Shown here: piece by piece, positions 1 to 8,319 of the stretch
Position numbering within the stretch: position 1 is the first letter of the stretch
Layout: every line of letters starts with the position of its first letter
Program-made: the position numbers and the translations under genes
Origin: Paludibacteraceae bacterium
Lineage (GTDB): Bacteria; Bacteroidota; Bacteroidia; Bacteroidales; Paludibacteraceae
Reading direction: 5' to 3'
Length of the DNA: 43,739 bases
Assembly: GCA_017527905.1 (NCBI GenBank)
Contig: JAFXPK010000027.1
Coordinates: 1 to 43,739 of the forward strand
The notes under the pieces: model-generated
Database searches by the model: none
What the model was told of the DNA's origin: nothing
What the model saw: the letters and a program-made list of their open reading frames with translations, nothing else

Positions 1-999
1 AATTGCAATATCCATGCGATAAAGAACCTGCTGCCGAAGCTGAAGATCGTGGCGCGCGGCAATGCGGTGAAGTGCATCGGCGACGAGGAGGAGATCGCCC
101 GTTTTGAGGATGCTTTCGCTCTCATGGAACAATATTGCGCCAGATACAACGCTTTGTCGGAGGATGTGGTGATCGACCTCATTAAGGGAAAAACGCAACC
201 TGAGAACGTGGCGGATAAGAACCTGATCATCTACGGTGTGAGCGGCAAACCGATCGTGGCCCGCACACCGAACCAGAAACGCCTCGTGGCGGAATACGAG
301 AAGAACGACCTCCTCTTCGCTACGGGTCCGGCGGGCTCCGGTAAGACCTACACGGCGATCGCCTTGGCCGTGCGTGCCCTGAAGAACAAGGAGGTGCGCC
401 GCATCGTCCTGAGCCGTCCCGCGGTTGAGGCGGGCGAGAAACTGGGCTTCCTCCCTGGCGATATGAAGGAGAAGATCGACCCCTATCTGCAACCGCTCTA
501 CGACGCCCTGCAGGATATGGTGCCGGGTACGAAGCTCCGTGAGTTCATGGAGAACGGCACGATACAGATCGCACCGCTCGCCTTCATGCGCGGACGTACG
601 TTGAGCGACTCTTTCGTTATCTTGGATGAGGCACAAAACACTACTACCCAGCAGATTAAGATGCTTCTTACCCGTATGGGCCTGAACAGTAAGGTGGTGG
701 TCACCGGCGACATCTCCCAGATAGACCTCCCGTCGAACCAGAAGTCTGGCTTGATCGACGCCCTGCAGACGCTCCGTGATGTGGAAGGCGTGGCGAAGGT
801 GCAGTTCGACGTCAAGGATATCGTCCGCCATCCGCTGGTGCAACGCATCGTGGAGGCTTACGACAAGGCGACGGAGGAGCGCAAGAAACGACTGGAGGAG
901 CTGCGGAACGCGGAGTCGGTGAATGATGGTGATTCGGAACAAAAACAATCAAACAAAAATATTGGATATGGAAAGCGCATTGGTAAAAACGAGTTTTAG
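1..999 (+). CDS. phoH: PhoH family ATPase, 5' end outside the window
   Basis: PhoH-type P-loop ATPase, a family linked to RNA metabolism and stress whose substrate is not settled. The reading frame is open from base 1 ([11 protein letters not shown]...), so the GTG at 49 is internal and the true start lies left of the window. A Walker A motif (GPAGSGKT) is followed by the Walker B-like LDEAQN and the family block [16 protein letters not shown]. About 330 residues are present, close to full family length, so little is missing. The C-terminus is charged and low-complexity ([12 protein letters not shown] to NKNIGYGKR). Its 3' end overlaps the start of purC by 32 bases, suggesting co-transcription. 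The family call is secure; the cellular role is not. Confidence 0.93.
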   Translation, partial: NCNIHAIKNLLPKLKIVARGNAVKCIGDEEEIARFEDAFALMEQYCARYNALSEDVVIDLIKGKTQPENVADKNLIIYGVSGKPIVARTPNQKRLVAEYEKNDLLFATGPAGSGKTYTAIALAVRALKNKEVRRIVLSRPAVEAGEKLGFLPGDMKEKIDPYLQPLYDALQDMVPGTKLREFMENGTIQIAPLAFMRGRTLSDSFVILDEAQNTTTQQIKMLLTRMGLNSKVVVTGDISQIDLPSNQKSGLIDALQTLRDVEGVAKVQFDVKDIVRHPLVQRIVEAYDKATEERKKRLEELRNAESVNDGDSEQKQSNKNIGYGKRIGKNEF

Positions 1000-1918
1000 T
1001 TTCCCGGGACAGAAGTCCGTCTACAACGGGAAGGTGAGGGACGTGTATAGCATCGGCGACGATAAGTTGGTGATGGTGGCGACGGATAGGATATCCGCCT
1101 TCGATGTGATCCTCCCTAAAGGTATCCCTTTCAAGGGGCAGGTGCTGAACCAAATCGCGGCTAAGTTCTTGGACGACACCAAGGATATCTGCCCTAACTG
1201 GAAGCTGGCGACACCAGACCCTATGGTGACGGTCGGTATCCGTTGCGAGGGCTACCCGGTCGAGATGATCGTCCGCGGTTACCTCTGCGGTAGCGCATGG
1301 CGTGCCTACAAGAGCGGTGTGCGTGAGATCTGCGGCGTGAAGATCCCTGAGGGCATGAAGGAGAACCAGAAGTTCCCGACCCCTATCATCACCCCTACGA
1401 CAAAGGCTGAGATCGGCCAGCACGACGAAGATATCTCCAAGGAGGAGATCTTGGCGAGAGGCTTGGTCTCTAAGGAGGACTACGAGGTGCTGGAGAAGTA
1501 TACTTTGGCTCTCTTCCAACGTGGCACCGAGATCGCCGCTAAGCGTGGTTTGATCCTCGTGGACACGAAATATGAGTTCGGTAAGGCGAACGGCACCATC
1601 TACTTGATGGATGAGATCCACACGCCAGACTCTTCCCGCTACTTCTACGCCGATGGCTATCAAGAGCGTTTCGCAAAGGGCGAGCCTCAGAAGCAGCTCT
1701 CCAAGGAGTTCGTCCGCGAGTGGCTGATGGACAACGGATTCCAGGGCAAAGCCGGTCAAAAGGTGCCTGAGATGACCAGCGCCATCGTGAAGTCCATCTC
1801 GGAGCGTTACATCGAGCTGTACGAGAACATCGTCGGCGAGAAGTTCAAGAAGGAGACAGACATCTCCGCCTTGGGCAATCGTATCGAGAAGAACGTATTG
1901 GCTTATCTGAATAAATAA
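968..1918 (+). CDS. purC: Phosphoribosylaminoimidazole-succinocarboxamide synthase
   Basis: SAICAR synthase of de novo purine synthesis: joins CAIR and aspartate using ATP, in the cytoplasm. Conserved blocks are visible in order: YNGKVRDVY near the N-terminus, DRISAFDV, the stretch [12 protein letters not shown], then [11 protein letters not shown] and the [12 protein letters not shown] block typical of the longer SAICAR synthases. I chose ATG 968 (protein starts [10 protein letters not shown], 316 residues) over the in-frame ATG at 923, which would add 15 unrelated charged residues and deepen the overlap with phoH. The remaining 32-base overlap suggests translational coupling. No fusion to purE is seen. 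Confidence 0.96.
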   Translation: MESALVKTSFSFPGQKSVYNGKVRDVYSIGDDKLVMVATDRISAFDVILPKGIPFKGQVLNQIAAKFLDDTKDICPNWKLATPDPMVTVGIRCEGYPVEMIVRGYLCGSAWRAYKSGVREICGVKIPEGMKENQKFPTPIITPTTKAEIGQHDEDISKEEILARGLVSKEDYEVLEKYTLALFQRGTEIAAKRGLILVDTKYEFGKANGTIYLMDEIHTPDSSRYFYADGYQERFAKGEPQKQLSKEFVREWLMDNGFQGKAGQKVPEMTSAIVKSISERYIELYENIVGEKFKKETDISALGNRIEKNVLAYLNK

Positions 1919-1983
1919 AATAATTGAAACGGGATGCTGCGGATCCTCTTCCTGAGGGTCTGTGGCTTCCCTTCTTTTTGCCC

Positions 1984-3093
1984 ATGTACCTATCTCGCCT
2001 TCGTATACTCAATTACAAGAATATCCGGGAAGCGGATCTTGCGTTTTCGCCTAAGATCAACTGCTTCGTGGGCAATAACGGCATGGGCAAGACCAACCTG
2101 TTGGACGCTGTCTACTACCTCTCCTTCTGCAAGAGTCATTGCAACGCGATCGACAGCCAGAACATCACGCACGACGAGGAGTTCCTGATGCTGGAGGGCT
2201 CGTATGAGCGGGGCGAGCGGAAGGTGGATATCCATTGCGATTTGAAGCGCCGCCAGAAGAAGCATTTCAAGTGCGACAAGAAGGAGTACGAGAAGCTCTC
2301 CGACCATATCGGTCTGCTGCCGCTGGTGATCATATCCCCCGCTGATGGCGCCTTGATATCGGAGGGAAGCGACGAGCGGAGGAAGTTCATGGATGGCTTC
2401 ATCTCGCAATATGACAAGAAATATCTCTCCTGCCTCTTGGCCTACAACAATGCCCTGTCGCAACGCAACGCGATGATCAAGGAGGAGAACAGGGAAGACC
2501 TGTTGCTCGACGTGCTGGAGGCGCAGATGGTGGAGTATGGAAGCTATATCTTCGCGAAAAGAAGCGATTTCATCGAACATTTCCTGCCTCACTTCTCCGA
2601 GTTCCACCAAATCGTCTCCGATGGGAAGGAACAGGTGGGCCTGACCTACCGTTCGCACCTGCAGGACTCCCTTCCTTTCGAGGAACAGCTCAAGGCGACC
2701 CGCGACCGCGACTTCGTCATCGGCTACTCCACGAAGGGTATCCACAAGGATGACCTCGACATGGAGATGGGCGGACTTCCCATCAAACGCATCGGTTCGC
2801 AGGGGCAGAACAAGACATACTTGATCGCCCTGAAACTGGCCCAGTTCAATTTTCTGAAGGAGCAGGGTGGGGTGCGACCCATTCTGCTTTTGGACGATAT
2901 ATTCGACAAGCTTGACGCTCAGCGTGTGAGCCGCATCCTGCAGTTGCTGCGGGACGACCGCTTCGGGCAGGTCTTCATCTCCGACACCGACCGGGAGCAT
3001 CTCTCCTCGATCCTGGAACATTCGGGGTGCGACTATCTCCTCTTCAAGGTGGAGGATGGTGTGGTGGAACAACTCATGGAGGTGAAGCGATGA
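1984..3093 (+). CDS. recF: DNA replication and repair protein RecF
   Basis: RecF, the SMC-like ATPase that loads RecA at single-strand gaps with RecO and RecR. The 369-residue length matches the family. Visible motifs: Walker A GNNGMGKTN at about residues 30-38, the ABC-type signature region GSQGQNKTYLIALKLAQ, and Walker B ILLLDDIFDKLD near residue 300. ATG 1984 (MYLSRLRILNYKN) is preferred to the in-frame TTG at 1924, because RecF proteins begin with this strand. The stop overlaps the start of the next gene in an ATGA, so the DUF721 gene is translationally coupled. recF followed by a DUF721/DciA-like gene is a known arrangement in several phyla. Confidence 0.96.
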   Translation: MYLSRLRILNYKNIREADLAFSPKINCFVGNNGMGKTNLLDAVYYLSFCKSHCNAIDSQNITHDEEFLMLEGSYERGERKVDIHCDLKRRQKKHFKCDKKEYEKLSDHIGLLPLVIISPADGALISEGSDERRKFMDGFISQYDKKYLSCLLAYNNALSQRNAMIKEENREDLLLDVLEAQMVEYGSYIFAKRSDFIEHFLPHFSEFHQIVSDGKEQVGLTYRSHLQDSLPFEEQLKATRDRDFVIGYSTKGIHKDDLDMEMGGLPIKRIGSQGQNKTYLIALKLAQFNFLKEQGGVRPILLLDDIFDKLDAQRVSRILQLLRDDRFGQVFISDTDREHLSSILEHSGCDYLLFKVEDGVVEQLMEVKR

Positions 3094-3380
3094 AGGCGAG
3101 GAATCCGGAGCACTTGGGTGGTTATATCGAGGATTTCCTCCATCAGGGGGAACTAGGCAAGCGCATCGCCGAACAGCAAGTGCTGGAGGAGTGGCGCAAG
3201 TTGGGCGGCGGCAACATCGGGCGGTACACCAACAACGTCTATCTGAGCGGGCGCAAACTCTTCGTGAAGCTCACCTCCCCATTGTTGAAAAACGACCTGA
3301 TGATGAGCCGTGGCGCCTTGGTGGAACGCCTGAACGGGAAGGTGGGGACCTCGGTGATCGATGATATAATTTTTTTATGA
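3090..3380 (+). CDS. DUF721 / DciA-like protein
   Basis: A 96-residue DUF721-family protein. The family includes DciA, which helps load replicative helicase in bacteria lacking DnaC; that role here is inference. The fold signature shows as a helical N-terminus (EQQVLEEWRKLGG), then the strands VYLSGRKLFVKLTSP and a C-terminal helix ALVERLNGKVG ending with DDIIFL. The ATG at 3090 overlaps the recF stop by four bases (ATGA). A longer in-frame extension back to 3027 reads through recF and is rejected. The short length agrees with Bacteroidota members, which are little more than the core domain. Confidence 0.85.
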   Translation: MKARNPEHLGGYIEDFLHQGELGKRIAEQQVLEEWRKLGGGNIGRYTNNVYLSGRKLFVKLTSPLLKNDLMMSRGALVERLNGKVGTSVIDDIIFL

Positions 3381-3402
3381 TAATTTGTTAATTGACATAT
3401 AG

Positions 3403-3855
3403 ATGGATAATTCTGTTTTCGATGCGGAGGCGGTTAAATTCAACCACCAAATGAGTGTGCAAATCCGTTTTAACGACGTGGATATCTACGGACATGTGAA
3501 CAATGCGGTCATCCTTTCCTACTTCGATTTGGGGAAAGTCTCCTATTTCGAGACGCTGGATCAGCAAGGAATCGGGCATGGCGACATGGCATTGGTGATC
3601 GTGAATGTGAACGTGGACTTCCAAGCACCTATTTTCATGGGCGATAATATCGTGGTGAAGACAAAGATCTACGAAATAGGCAACAAGAGCGTGAAGCTCG
3701 TCCAGGAGTTGTATGACGAGAAAACCCAGCGGGTGAAGAGCGTCTGCCGAACCATCATGTGTGGCTTCGACCCTAAGACAAATGTCTCCTTGCCTATCTC
3801 CGATGAGTGGCGGAAAGTGATCCGCGCATACGAAAAGGATGTTCTACAACACTAA
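3403..3855 (+). CDS. Acyl-CoA thioesterase, 4HBT hotdog family
   Basis: Single-domain hotdog-fold thioesterase of the 4-hydroxybenzoyl-CoA thioesterase/YbgC/FadM type, 150 residues. The diagnostic motif VQIRFNDVDIYGHVNN (about residues 19-34) contains the expected catalytic Asp27 and the GHVNN turn. The later strands (VNVDFQAPIFMGDNIVVKTKI) fit the family. It probably hydrolyses an acyl-CoA, but the chain length or substrate cannot be read from the sequence. It starts 22 bases after the DUF721 gene and may share its transcript. No terminator with a T-run is seen behind it. Confidence 0.88.
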   Translation: MDNSVFDAEAVKFNHQMSVQIRFNDVDIYGHVNNAVILSYFDLGKVSYFETLDQQGIGHGDMALVIVNVNVDFQAPIFMGDNIVVKTKIYEIGNKSVKLVQELYDEKTQRVKSVCRTIMCGFDPKTNVSLPISDEWRKVIRAYEKDVLQH

Positions 3856-3900
3856 ACACATCATTTTATTGTGTTATCGGATTAAAAATTGTGAAATAAT

Positions 3901-3931
3901 TTTGAATTCACGATTGTAGACATTATTTTTG
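3901..3931 (+). promoter_or_regulatory. Bacteroidota-type promoter
   Basis: TTTG at 3901-3904, 19 bases, then TATTTTTG at 3924-3931: a full match to the Bacteroidota -33/-7 consensus. It lies 16 bases before the ATG of the small secreted protein at 3948, so the leader would be very short. Confidence 0.7.
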
Positions 3932-3947
3932 CAGAAAAGAAAGGTTT

Positions 3948-4274
3948 ATGAAGAGATTCGCTCACATATTATTTTTACTCATGCTGATGGTTCCGTCGGT
4001 AGCCTTCTCCCAGACCGTGAAGGGTGGGAACGAGGTGCGTGAGGAACAGCAGCAGGCGGGAAAGGCGAACGCTATTGCGATCTCTTTCTCCGGCAACTAT
4101 TTGTATCTCTCCGGTGTGAAGGAAGGTACGAAGGTGGAGGTGATGAATATGTTGGGTGTGCCCGTCCTCTCGGTTGAGACGAGCAATGACGATGAGAAAA
4201 TATCGTTGGATCTGAAGAAAGGATTTTATGTGGTGCGCGTTGAGAATATCGTTCAACGCATCGTGATCAAATAA
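3948..4274 (+). CDS. Small secreted protein resembling a lone T9SS C-terminal domain
   Basis: A 108-residue protein with a clear signal peptide (MKRFAHILFLLMLMVPSVAFSQ, cleavage after about residue 21), a short polar linker, and a final segment of about 65 residues resembling the type A sorting domain of the type IX secretion system. Features are a LYLSG strand, the VEVMNMLGVPVLSVE block, LDLKKGFYVVRVE and a C-terminal IVIK. There is no room for a cargo domain in front. It has its own promoter 16 bases upstream and is followed after 24 bases by the DUF4105 gene. Whether it is exported by T9SS or is simply a small beta-sandwich envelope protein is open. Confidence 0.72.
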   Translation: MKRFAHILFLLMLMVPSVAFSQTVKGGNEVREEQQQAGKANAIAISFSGNYLYLSGVKEGTKVEVMNMLGVPVLSVETSNDDEKISLDLKKGFYVVRVENIVQRIVIK

Positions 4275-4298
4275 TTCAGCATTAAAAATTCTATTGTT

Positions 4299-5507
4299 GT
4301 GAGGCATAGGTTCCTATTGCTCTTGTTGCTTATTTCTCTTTCGTTCGTTTCGAACGCTAAGACATCCGTTTATGTGATTACCACTTTCCCGAGCAATCGG
4401 GCTGTTTATACGGTGTGGGGGCATACCGCATTGTTGGTGTCGACCGACTCCACCAGTGTGGTGTATAACTACGGTGTGTTTGATTTCTCCGACGATTTCG
4501 TGTACAAGTTCCTTGCGGGGGAGACCGATTATTGCTTGGAGACGGACCGTCCGCAGAACACCACGGAAGAGATCATCTGGAAGAACTGCTATGCCTACCT
4601 GCAGGAGCTGAACCTGACGGACGAAGAGGCCGAGAAGGTGCGGATCGCCTTGGTGGAGAACACGAAGCCAGAGAACAAATATTATCGGTACAAGTTCTTT
4701 TCGGACAACTGTGCGACACGTCCACGGAGGCTATTGGAGCGTTGTATGGGCGGGATAACGTATGTGCCGGCAGGGAATACGGAGAGTTACAGGGACAAGA
4801 TCCATGCGCTTTGCTCCTCCACGCCATGGCTACGTTTAGGCATCGACCTCAGTTTGGGAAGCGGTGCCGATGCGGTGATACCTGACTCTATGGTGTCGTT
4901 CTTGCCGGTGGAGTTGATGGCGCAGTTTGATAGTGCATCCATTGTGGATCAAGGCGGTGAGCAACGTCCGATGGTGCGGAAGAAGGCGCAGTTATGGAAA
5001 CCACAGTCGAGGGCGTTTAAGGACGATTCATTTTTCACTACCCCTTTGGCGGTCGGCTTGTTGTTGTTACTCCTCTCGTTAGTCTCCCTTTTCTTCGCAT
5101 GGCGTTCGGTTTGCAAGGCCTATGTCCGGGTCTATGGAACCATTCTTTTCTTGGCGATGGGATTGGCAGGTGTGTTGATCTTTTTCCTGACCTTCTTTTC
5201 CACGCATGAATGCACGTTCCCGAACTTCAACTTGATGTGGGTGAATCCGTTGCATTTGGTTGTTGCGGGCATAGTCGCCGTGGGGGCGAGGAATCGTTTC
5301 TCCAAGGTGGTGATAGGGTTGGATATGCTCTTCTGCGTGGGCTATGTACTGCTCATCGCAATGTTGCCCCAATCGACGTGTGCGGAATTCATTTTATTTG
5401 CGATGTCGTTGATAATTAGCGGTTTGTCGTATACTATGGTATACAAAAAATCTTTTTTTGCAAAATTCGACAAAAAAACGCTTTCGGATAAACAACGAAT
5501 AAAATAA
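4299..5507 (+). CDS. DUF4105 domain membrane protein
   Basis: A 402-residue envelope protein. It has a signal peptide (residues 1-20, ends SNAK), then a periplasmic DUF4105 domain. This is seen in VWGHTALLVSTDS, a YNYGVFDF block, and later YYRYKFFSDNCATRPRRLLE, whose His and Cys give the domain a NlpC/P60-like look. Five hydrophobic segments follow in the C-terminal third (roughly residues 248-270, 278-302, 312-330, 338-358, 362-382). Start is GTG 4299, the only start in frame that preserves the signal peptide; no ATG is available. Function is unknown; the family is widespread in Bacteroidota. Confidence 0.82.
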   Translation: MRHRFLLLLLLISLSFVSNAKTSVYVITTFPSNRAVYTVWGHTALLVSTDSTSVVYNYGVFDFSDDFVYKFLAGETDYCLETDRPQNTTEEIIWKNCYAYLQELNLTDEEAEKVRIALVENTKPENKYYRYKFFSDNCATRPRRLLERCMGGITYVPAGNTESYRDKIHALCSSTPWLRLGIDLSLGSGADAVIPDSMVSFLPVELMAQFDSASIVDQGGEQRPMVRKKAQLWKPQSRAFKDDSFFTTPLAVGLLLLLLSLVSLFFAWRSVCKAYVRVYGTILFLAMGLAGVLIFFLTFFSTHECTFPNFNLMWVNPLHLVVAGIVAVGARNRFSKVVIGLDMLFCVGYVLLIAMLPQSTCAEFILFAMSLIISGLSYTMVYKKSFFAKFDKKTLSDKQRIK

Positions 5508-5512
5508 AAAAG

Positions 5513-5520
5513 TAAATTTG
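5513..5520 (+). promoter_or_regulatory. Possible -7 element for the mini-lipoproteins
   Basis: TAAATTTG followed by C fits the TAnnTTTG -7 box and sits 34 bases before the ATG at 5555. No convincing -33 TTG is found 19 bases upstream, so the call is weak. Confidence 0.35.
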
Positions 5521-5554
5521 CACTATTGAATGGTAATTAATAATTTGATACGTT

Positions 5555-5683
5555 ATGAGAACAATTAAGATGGTTATCGCAGCTGCATTATTGCTATTGG
5601 CAATGAGTGCTTGCAAGCAACAACTTTGTCCAGGTTACGGGAATATGCATACTGAGGTGATTGAGCTTCAACAGAATGCGTGA
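5555..5683 (+). CDS. Miniature lipoprotein, 42 residues
   Basis: Short frame starting MRTIKMVIAAALLLLAMSAC and running 42 residues. The first 20 residues are a textbook lipoprotein signal with lipobox MSAC (lipidated Cys20). The mature part is only about 23 residues (KQQLCPGYGNMHTEVIEL...). A second Cys in a CPGYG context resembles other tiny Bacteroidota lipoproteins I have seen with C-P-A/G-Y cores, but I cannot name a family. Its stop overlaps the next gene by eight bases. The role is unknown. Confidence 0.62.
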   Translation: MRTIKMVIAAALLLLAMSACKQQLCPGYGNMHTEVIELQQNA

Positions 5684-5777
5684 TTCTCTCGTAAAATATA
5701 TCAAATTAGTCGTTGCGCTCATCGTTGTTACGGTGATCGCTGTGGCATGCAAATCGTCGTCGTGCGGCTGTTTTTAG
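5676..5777 (+). CDS. Miniature Cys-rich lipoprotein, 33 residues
   Basis: ATG at 5676 lies inside the end of the preceding mini-gene (eight-base overlap ATGCGTGA), suggesting coupled translation. The product is 33 residues: a charged N-terminus (MRDSLVKYIK), a hydrophobic helix, lipobox AVAC (Cys25), and a mature tail KSSSCGCF with two further Cys residues. After lipidation only nine residues would remain. Two successive lipobox-bearing frames in such a small space argue against chance, but expression is unproven. Confidence 0.58.
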   Translation: MRDSLVKYIKLVVALIVVTVIAVACKSSSCGCF

Positions 5778-5888
5778 TCGTGCGTCACGTTGTTTTTGTG
5801 TAGACTGGTTGTTTGTTGTATTGAAGTAAGTTTTATTGAGAGTAATTAGTTGAGACTAATTTTTGTTTAACATTAATATAAATTAAAA

Positions 5889-6917
5889 ATGGTAAAAGTT
5901 GCTATTAATGGTTTCGGACGTATTGGACGTCTTGCATTCCGTCAGATGTTTGAGGCAGATGGTTATGAAGTAGTTGCTATCAACGACTTGACTAGCCCTA
6001 AGATGTTGGCTCACCTTTTGAAATATGACACTGCACAAGGTGGTTTCGCTGGCAAGTTCGGTGAGGGAAAACACACTGTAGATTTCACAGAGGATTCTAT
6101 CATCGTTGACGGAAAGGAAATCAAGATCTCTAAGGAGGCTGACGCAAACAACTGCCCTTGGAAGAAATACAATGTAGACGTTGTTTTGGAGTGCACAGGT
6201 TTCTATACTTCAAAAGATAAGGCACAAGCTCACATCAACGCTGGTGCAAAGAAAGTTGTTATCTCTGCTCCTGCAGGAAACGACCTTCCTACTATCGTTT
6301 ACAACGTTAACCACAAGACTTTGACTAAGAACGATAACATCATCTCTGCAGCTTCTTGTACTACTAACTGCTTGGCTCCTATGGCAGCAGCATTGAACAA
6401 GTTCGCTCCAATCCAATCAGGTATCATGTCTACGATCCACGCTTACACTGGCGACCAAATGATCTTGGACGGTCCTCAACGTAAGGGCGATCTTCGTCGT
6501 TCTCGTGCAGGTGCTCAGAACATCGTTCCTAACTCAACTGGTGCTGCTAAGGCTATCGGTTTGGTTATCCCTGAGTTGAACGGTAAGTTGATCGGTTCCG
6601 CACAACGTATCCCTACTCCAACTGGATCAACTACTATCTTGATCGCTGTTGTTAAGGGTAAGGATATCACTAAGGAGGGTATCAACGCAGCTATGAAGGC
6701 AGCTCAAACTGAGTCTTACGGATATACTGAGGATGAGATCGTTTCTTCTGATATCATCGGTATGAAGTTCGGTTCATTGTTCGACGCTACTCAAACAATG
6801 GTTTCTAAGATCGACGACAACACTTATCAAGTACAAGTCGTTTCTTGGTACGACAACGAGAACTCTTACACTTCTCAAATGGTTAGAACTATTAAGTATT
6901 TCGCAGAGAACTGCTAA
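5889..6917 (+). CDS. gapA: Glyceraldehyde-3-phosphate dehydrogenase, type I
   Basis: NAD-dependent GAPDH of glycolysis. The N-terminal Rossmann motif GFGRIGR is at residues 8-14, the catalytic Cys157 lies in [12 protein letters not shown], and HAYTGDQ supplies the active-site His. The substrate loop [17 protein letters not shown] and the C-terminal [14 protein letters not shown] complete the family pattern; 342 residues is normal. Codon use differs from neighbours (strong preference for a few codons such as GGT, GCT, ATC, AAG), as expected of a very highly expressed gene rather than transfer. It stands alone with its own leader (5778-5888) and terminator. Confidence 0.98.
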   Translation: MVKVAINGFGRIGRLAFRQMFEADGYEVVAINDLTSPKMLAHLLKYDTAQGGFAGKFGEGKHTVDFTEDSIIVDGKEIKISKEADANNCPWKKYNVDVVLECTGFYTSKDKAQAHINAGAKKVVISAPAGNDLPTIVYNVNHKTLTKNDNIISAASCTTNCLAPMAAALNKFAPIQSGIMSTIHAYTGDQMILDGPQRKGDLRRSRAGAQNIVPNSTGAAKAIGLVIPELNGKLIGSAQRIPTPTGSTTILIAVVKGKDITKEGINAAMKAAQTESYGYTEDEIVSSDIIGMKFGSLFDATQTMVSKIDDNTYQVQVVSWYDNENSYTSQMVRTIKYFAENC

Positions 6918-6937
6918 TTCTTAATAATTATACCTTC

Positions 6938-6970
6938 AAAGCCCGGGCTTATTGTCCGGGCTTTTTCTTT
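6938..6970 (+). terminator. Intrinsic terminator of gapA
   Basis: Nine-base perfect stem AAAGCCCGG (6938-6946) / CCGGGCTTT (6956-6964) with a nine-base loop, then a T-rich tract to 6970. It sits 20 bases after the gapA stop and isolates it from menE. Confidence 0.9.
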
Positions 6971-6986
6971 CTTTGATCTCTTGAAT

Positions 6987-8027
6987 ATGATGACGTTGAA
7001 TATAATGACGTTGAATATAAACGATACTCTCTTGACGGAGGACGACATGCGGGATAGGGGCAAGGTGCTCGCCATCCCTGGTTGCGATGAGGCGCTGGCA
7101 GATTTCCTGTCGGCTTGGTGGGACGACCGAGATTATGTGGTAGGTCATACTTCCGGTTCCACGGGCGAACCGAAGCGGATAGAGCTCTCCAAGCGATCCA
7201 TGTGCGAATCCGCCCGTCGCACCAACGCCTTCTTCGGGCTGAAGCGTGGGGATGCCATACTACTATGCCTGTCAGCCAATTACATCGCAGGCAAGATGAT
7301 GGTGGTGCGGGCCATCGTGGGCGGATTGAACCTCTATGTGGAGCCGGCCACCTCGATGCCCCGAGTGGCGGGTCGATTCGACCTCGTCTCCATGGTACCC
7401 ATGCAGGTGCATGCCCTGCGTATGAGCGGAGAAGGAGAGGAACGCATGGCGGGGGTCCGTCATCTACTTGTTGGCGGGGGTCCGATCCAGCAACCTGAGG
7501 TCGAGTGGTTAGGCACGTTGTCGGTGAAACCATACGTCTCCTACGGCATGACGGAGACGGTATCCCACGTGGCTCTTTCCCCCTTGGAGACGGGCAAGGA
7601 ACCCCTGTACCAAGCCTTGCCGGATGTGCGCTTCTCTATCGATGAGCGGGAGTGCCTCGTCATCCATGCCGACTACCTCGCAGGCTCTCCATTCGTCACC
7701 AATGACGTGGTGCGCCTCCATCCCGACCAATCCTTCTCTTGGCTGGGACGTTGGGACAACGTGATCAACACCGGCGGGGTGAAGGTCTTCCCTGAAAAGA
7801 TGGAGAAGAAAATCGAGGGATTGCTGGAGGTGCCTTTCTACTTCATCTCCGAGGCGGATGAGAAGTTCGGGCAACGCGTAGTTTTGCGGATTGAGTCGGA
7901 GCCCTTTGCCACTGATGGGCTGTTGAGACAGCTGTCGGAGCGCCTCTCTTCTTACGAAATGCCTAAGAGGGTGGAGTTCGTGCCTCGGTTCGAGCGGACG
8001 GAATCGGGGAAGGTGAGGAGAATATAG
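6987..8027 (+). CDS. menE: O-succinylbenzoate-CoA ligase-like AMP-binding protein
   Basis: Short acyl-adenylating enzyme (346 residues from ATG 6987), probably the MenE step of menaquinone synthesis, activating o-succinylbenzoate with ATP and CoA. Motifs in order: the P-loop-like HTSGSTGEPKRIELS, YGMTETVSHVAL (adenine binding), GRWDNVINTGGVKVFPEKME, and the C-terminal FERTESGKVRRI with the catalytic Lys. It is shorter than typical AMP ligases (about 450-500) because the N-terminal lobe is reduced, as in other Bacteroidales MenE. Start is uncertain: a 15-base tandem duplication puts ATGs at 6987, 6990 and 7005. The stop abuts the REP-like array. No other men genes are in the window. Confidence 0.82.
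   Translation: MMTLNIMTLNINDTLLTEDDMRDRGKVLAIPGCDEALADFLSAWWDDRDYVVGHTSGSTGEPKRIELSKRSMCESARRTNAFFGLKRGDAILLCLSANYIAGKMMVVRAIVGGLNLYVEPATSMPRVAGRFDLVSMVPMQVHALRMSGEGEERMAGVRHLLVGGGPIQQPEVEWLGTLSVKPYVSYGMTETVSHVALSPLETGKEPLYQALPDVRFSIDERECLVIHADYLAGSPFVTNDVVRLHPDQSFSWLGRWDNVINTGGVKVFPEKMEKKIEGLLEVPFYFISEADEKFGQRVVLRIESEPFATDGLLRQLSERLSSYEMPKRVEFVPRFERTESGKVRRI
6990..7019 (+). repeat. 15-bp tandem duplication at the menE start
   Basis: Two perfect copies of ATGACGTTGAATATA (6990-7004, 7005-7019), preceded by a partial copy (TTGAATATG, 6981-6989). Being a multiple of three, the duplication gives in-frame alternative starts encoding MTLNI twice. Confidence 0.9.
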
Positions 8028-8309
8028 GGGCGGGAGTGGAATTCCCTTGGAAGGGTCGGAACGGAGAGGTGAGGAGAGGACGGAGATGGGGACGGGAATG
8101 GAATTCCCTTGGAAGGGACGGAACGGAGAGGTGAGGAGAGGACGGAGATGGGGGCGGGAATGGAATTCCCTTGGAAGGGACGGAACGGAGAGGGAGGAGA
8201 GGACGGAGATGGGGGCGGGAATGGAATTCCCTTGGAAGAGACTGAACGGAGAGGGAGGAGAGGACGGAGATGGGGGCGGGAATAAAATTCCCGCAGAAGG
8301 GACGGAACG
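8027..8309. repeat. REP-like hairpin array, left (5 copies)
   Basis: Tandem array, period 62 then 61 bases, immediately after the menE stop. Each unit holds a hairpin with arms GGGAAT/ATTCCC and a 3-base loop: cores at 8032-8046 (one arm GGGAGT, still paired through G:T), 8094-8108, 8156-8170, 8217-8231 and 8278-8292. The fifth has loop AAA instead of GGA and a longer stem (GCGGGAAT/ATTCCCGC, 8276-8294). Between hairpins lies a nearly identical purine-rich spacer (about 46 bases). All copies point the same way. The array ends about 10 bases before the stop of the RAYT gene. Confidence 0.9.
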
Positions 8310-8319
8310 TTGTTGGGGA

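Noticed and set aside
49..999. phoH starting at GTG 49
   Set aside because: The frame is open to base 1 and the upstream residues are PhoH-like; the gene is cut by the window.
1990..3072. 360-residue minus-strand frame antisense to recF
   Set aside because: recF is unambiguous on the plus strand; the antisense frame has no recognisable domain.
5889..6917. gapA as horizontally acquired because of different codon use
   Set aside because: The bias is shared with the lipoprotein at 15725 and is explained by high expression.
8027..8309. CRISPR-like regular repeats
   Set aside because: The whole 61-62 base unit is repeated, including the spacer; there are no unique spacers and no cas genes.
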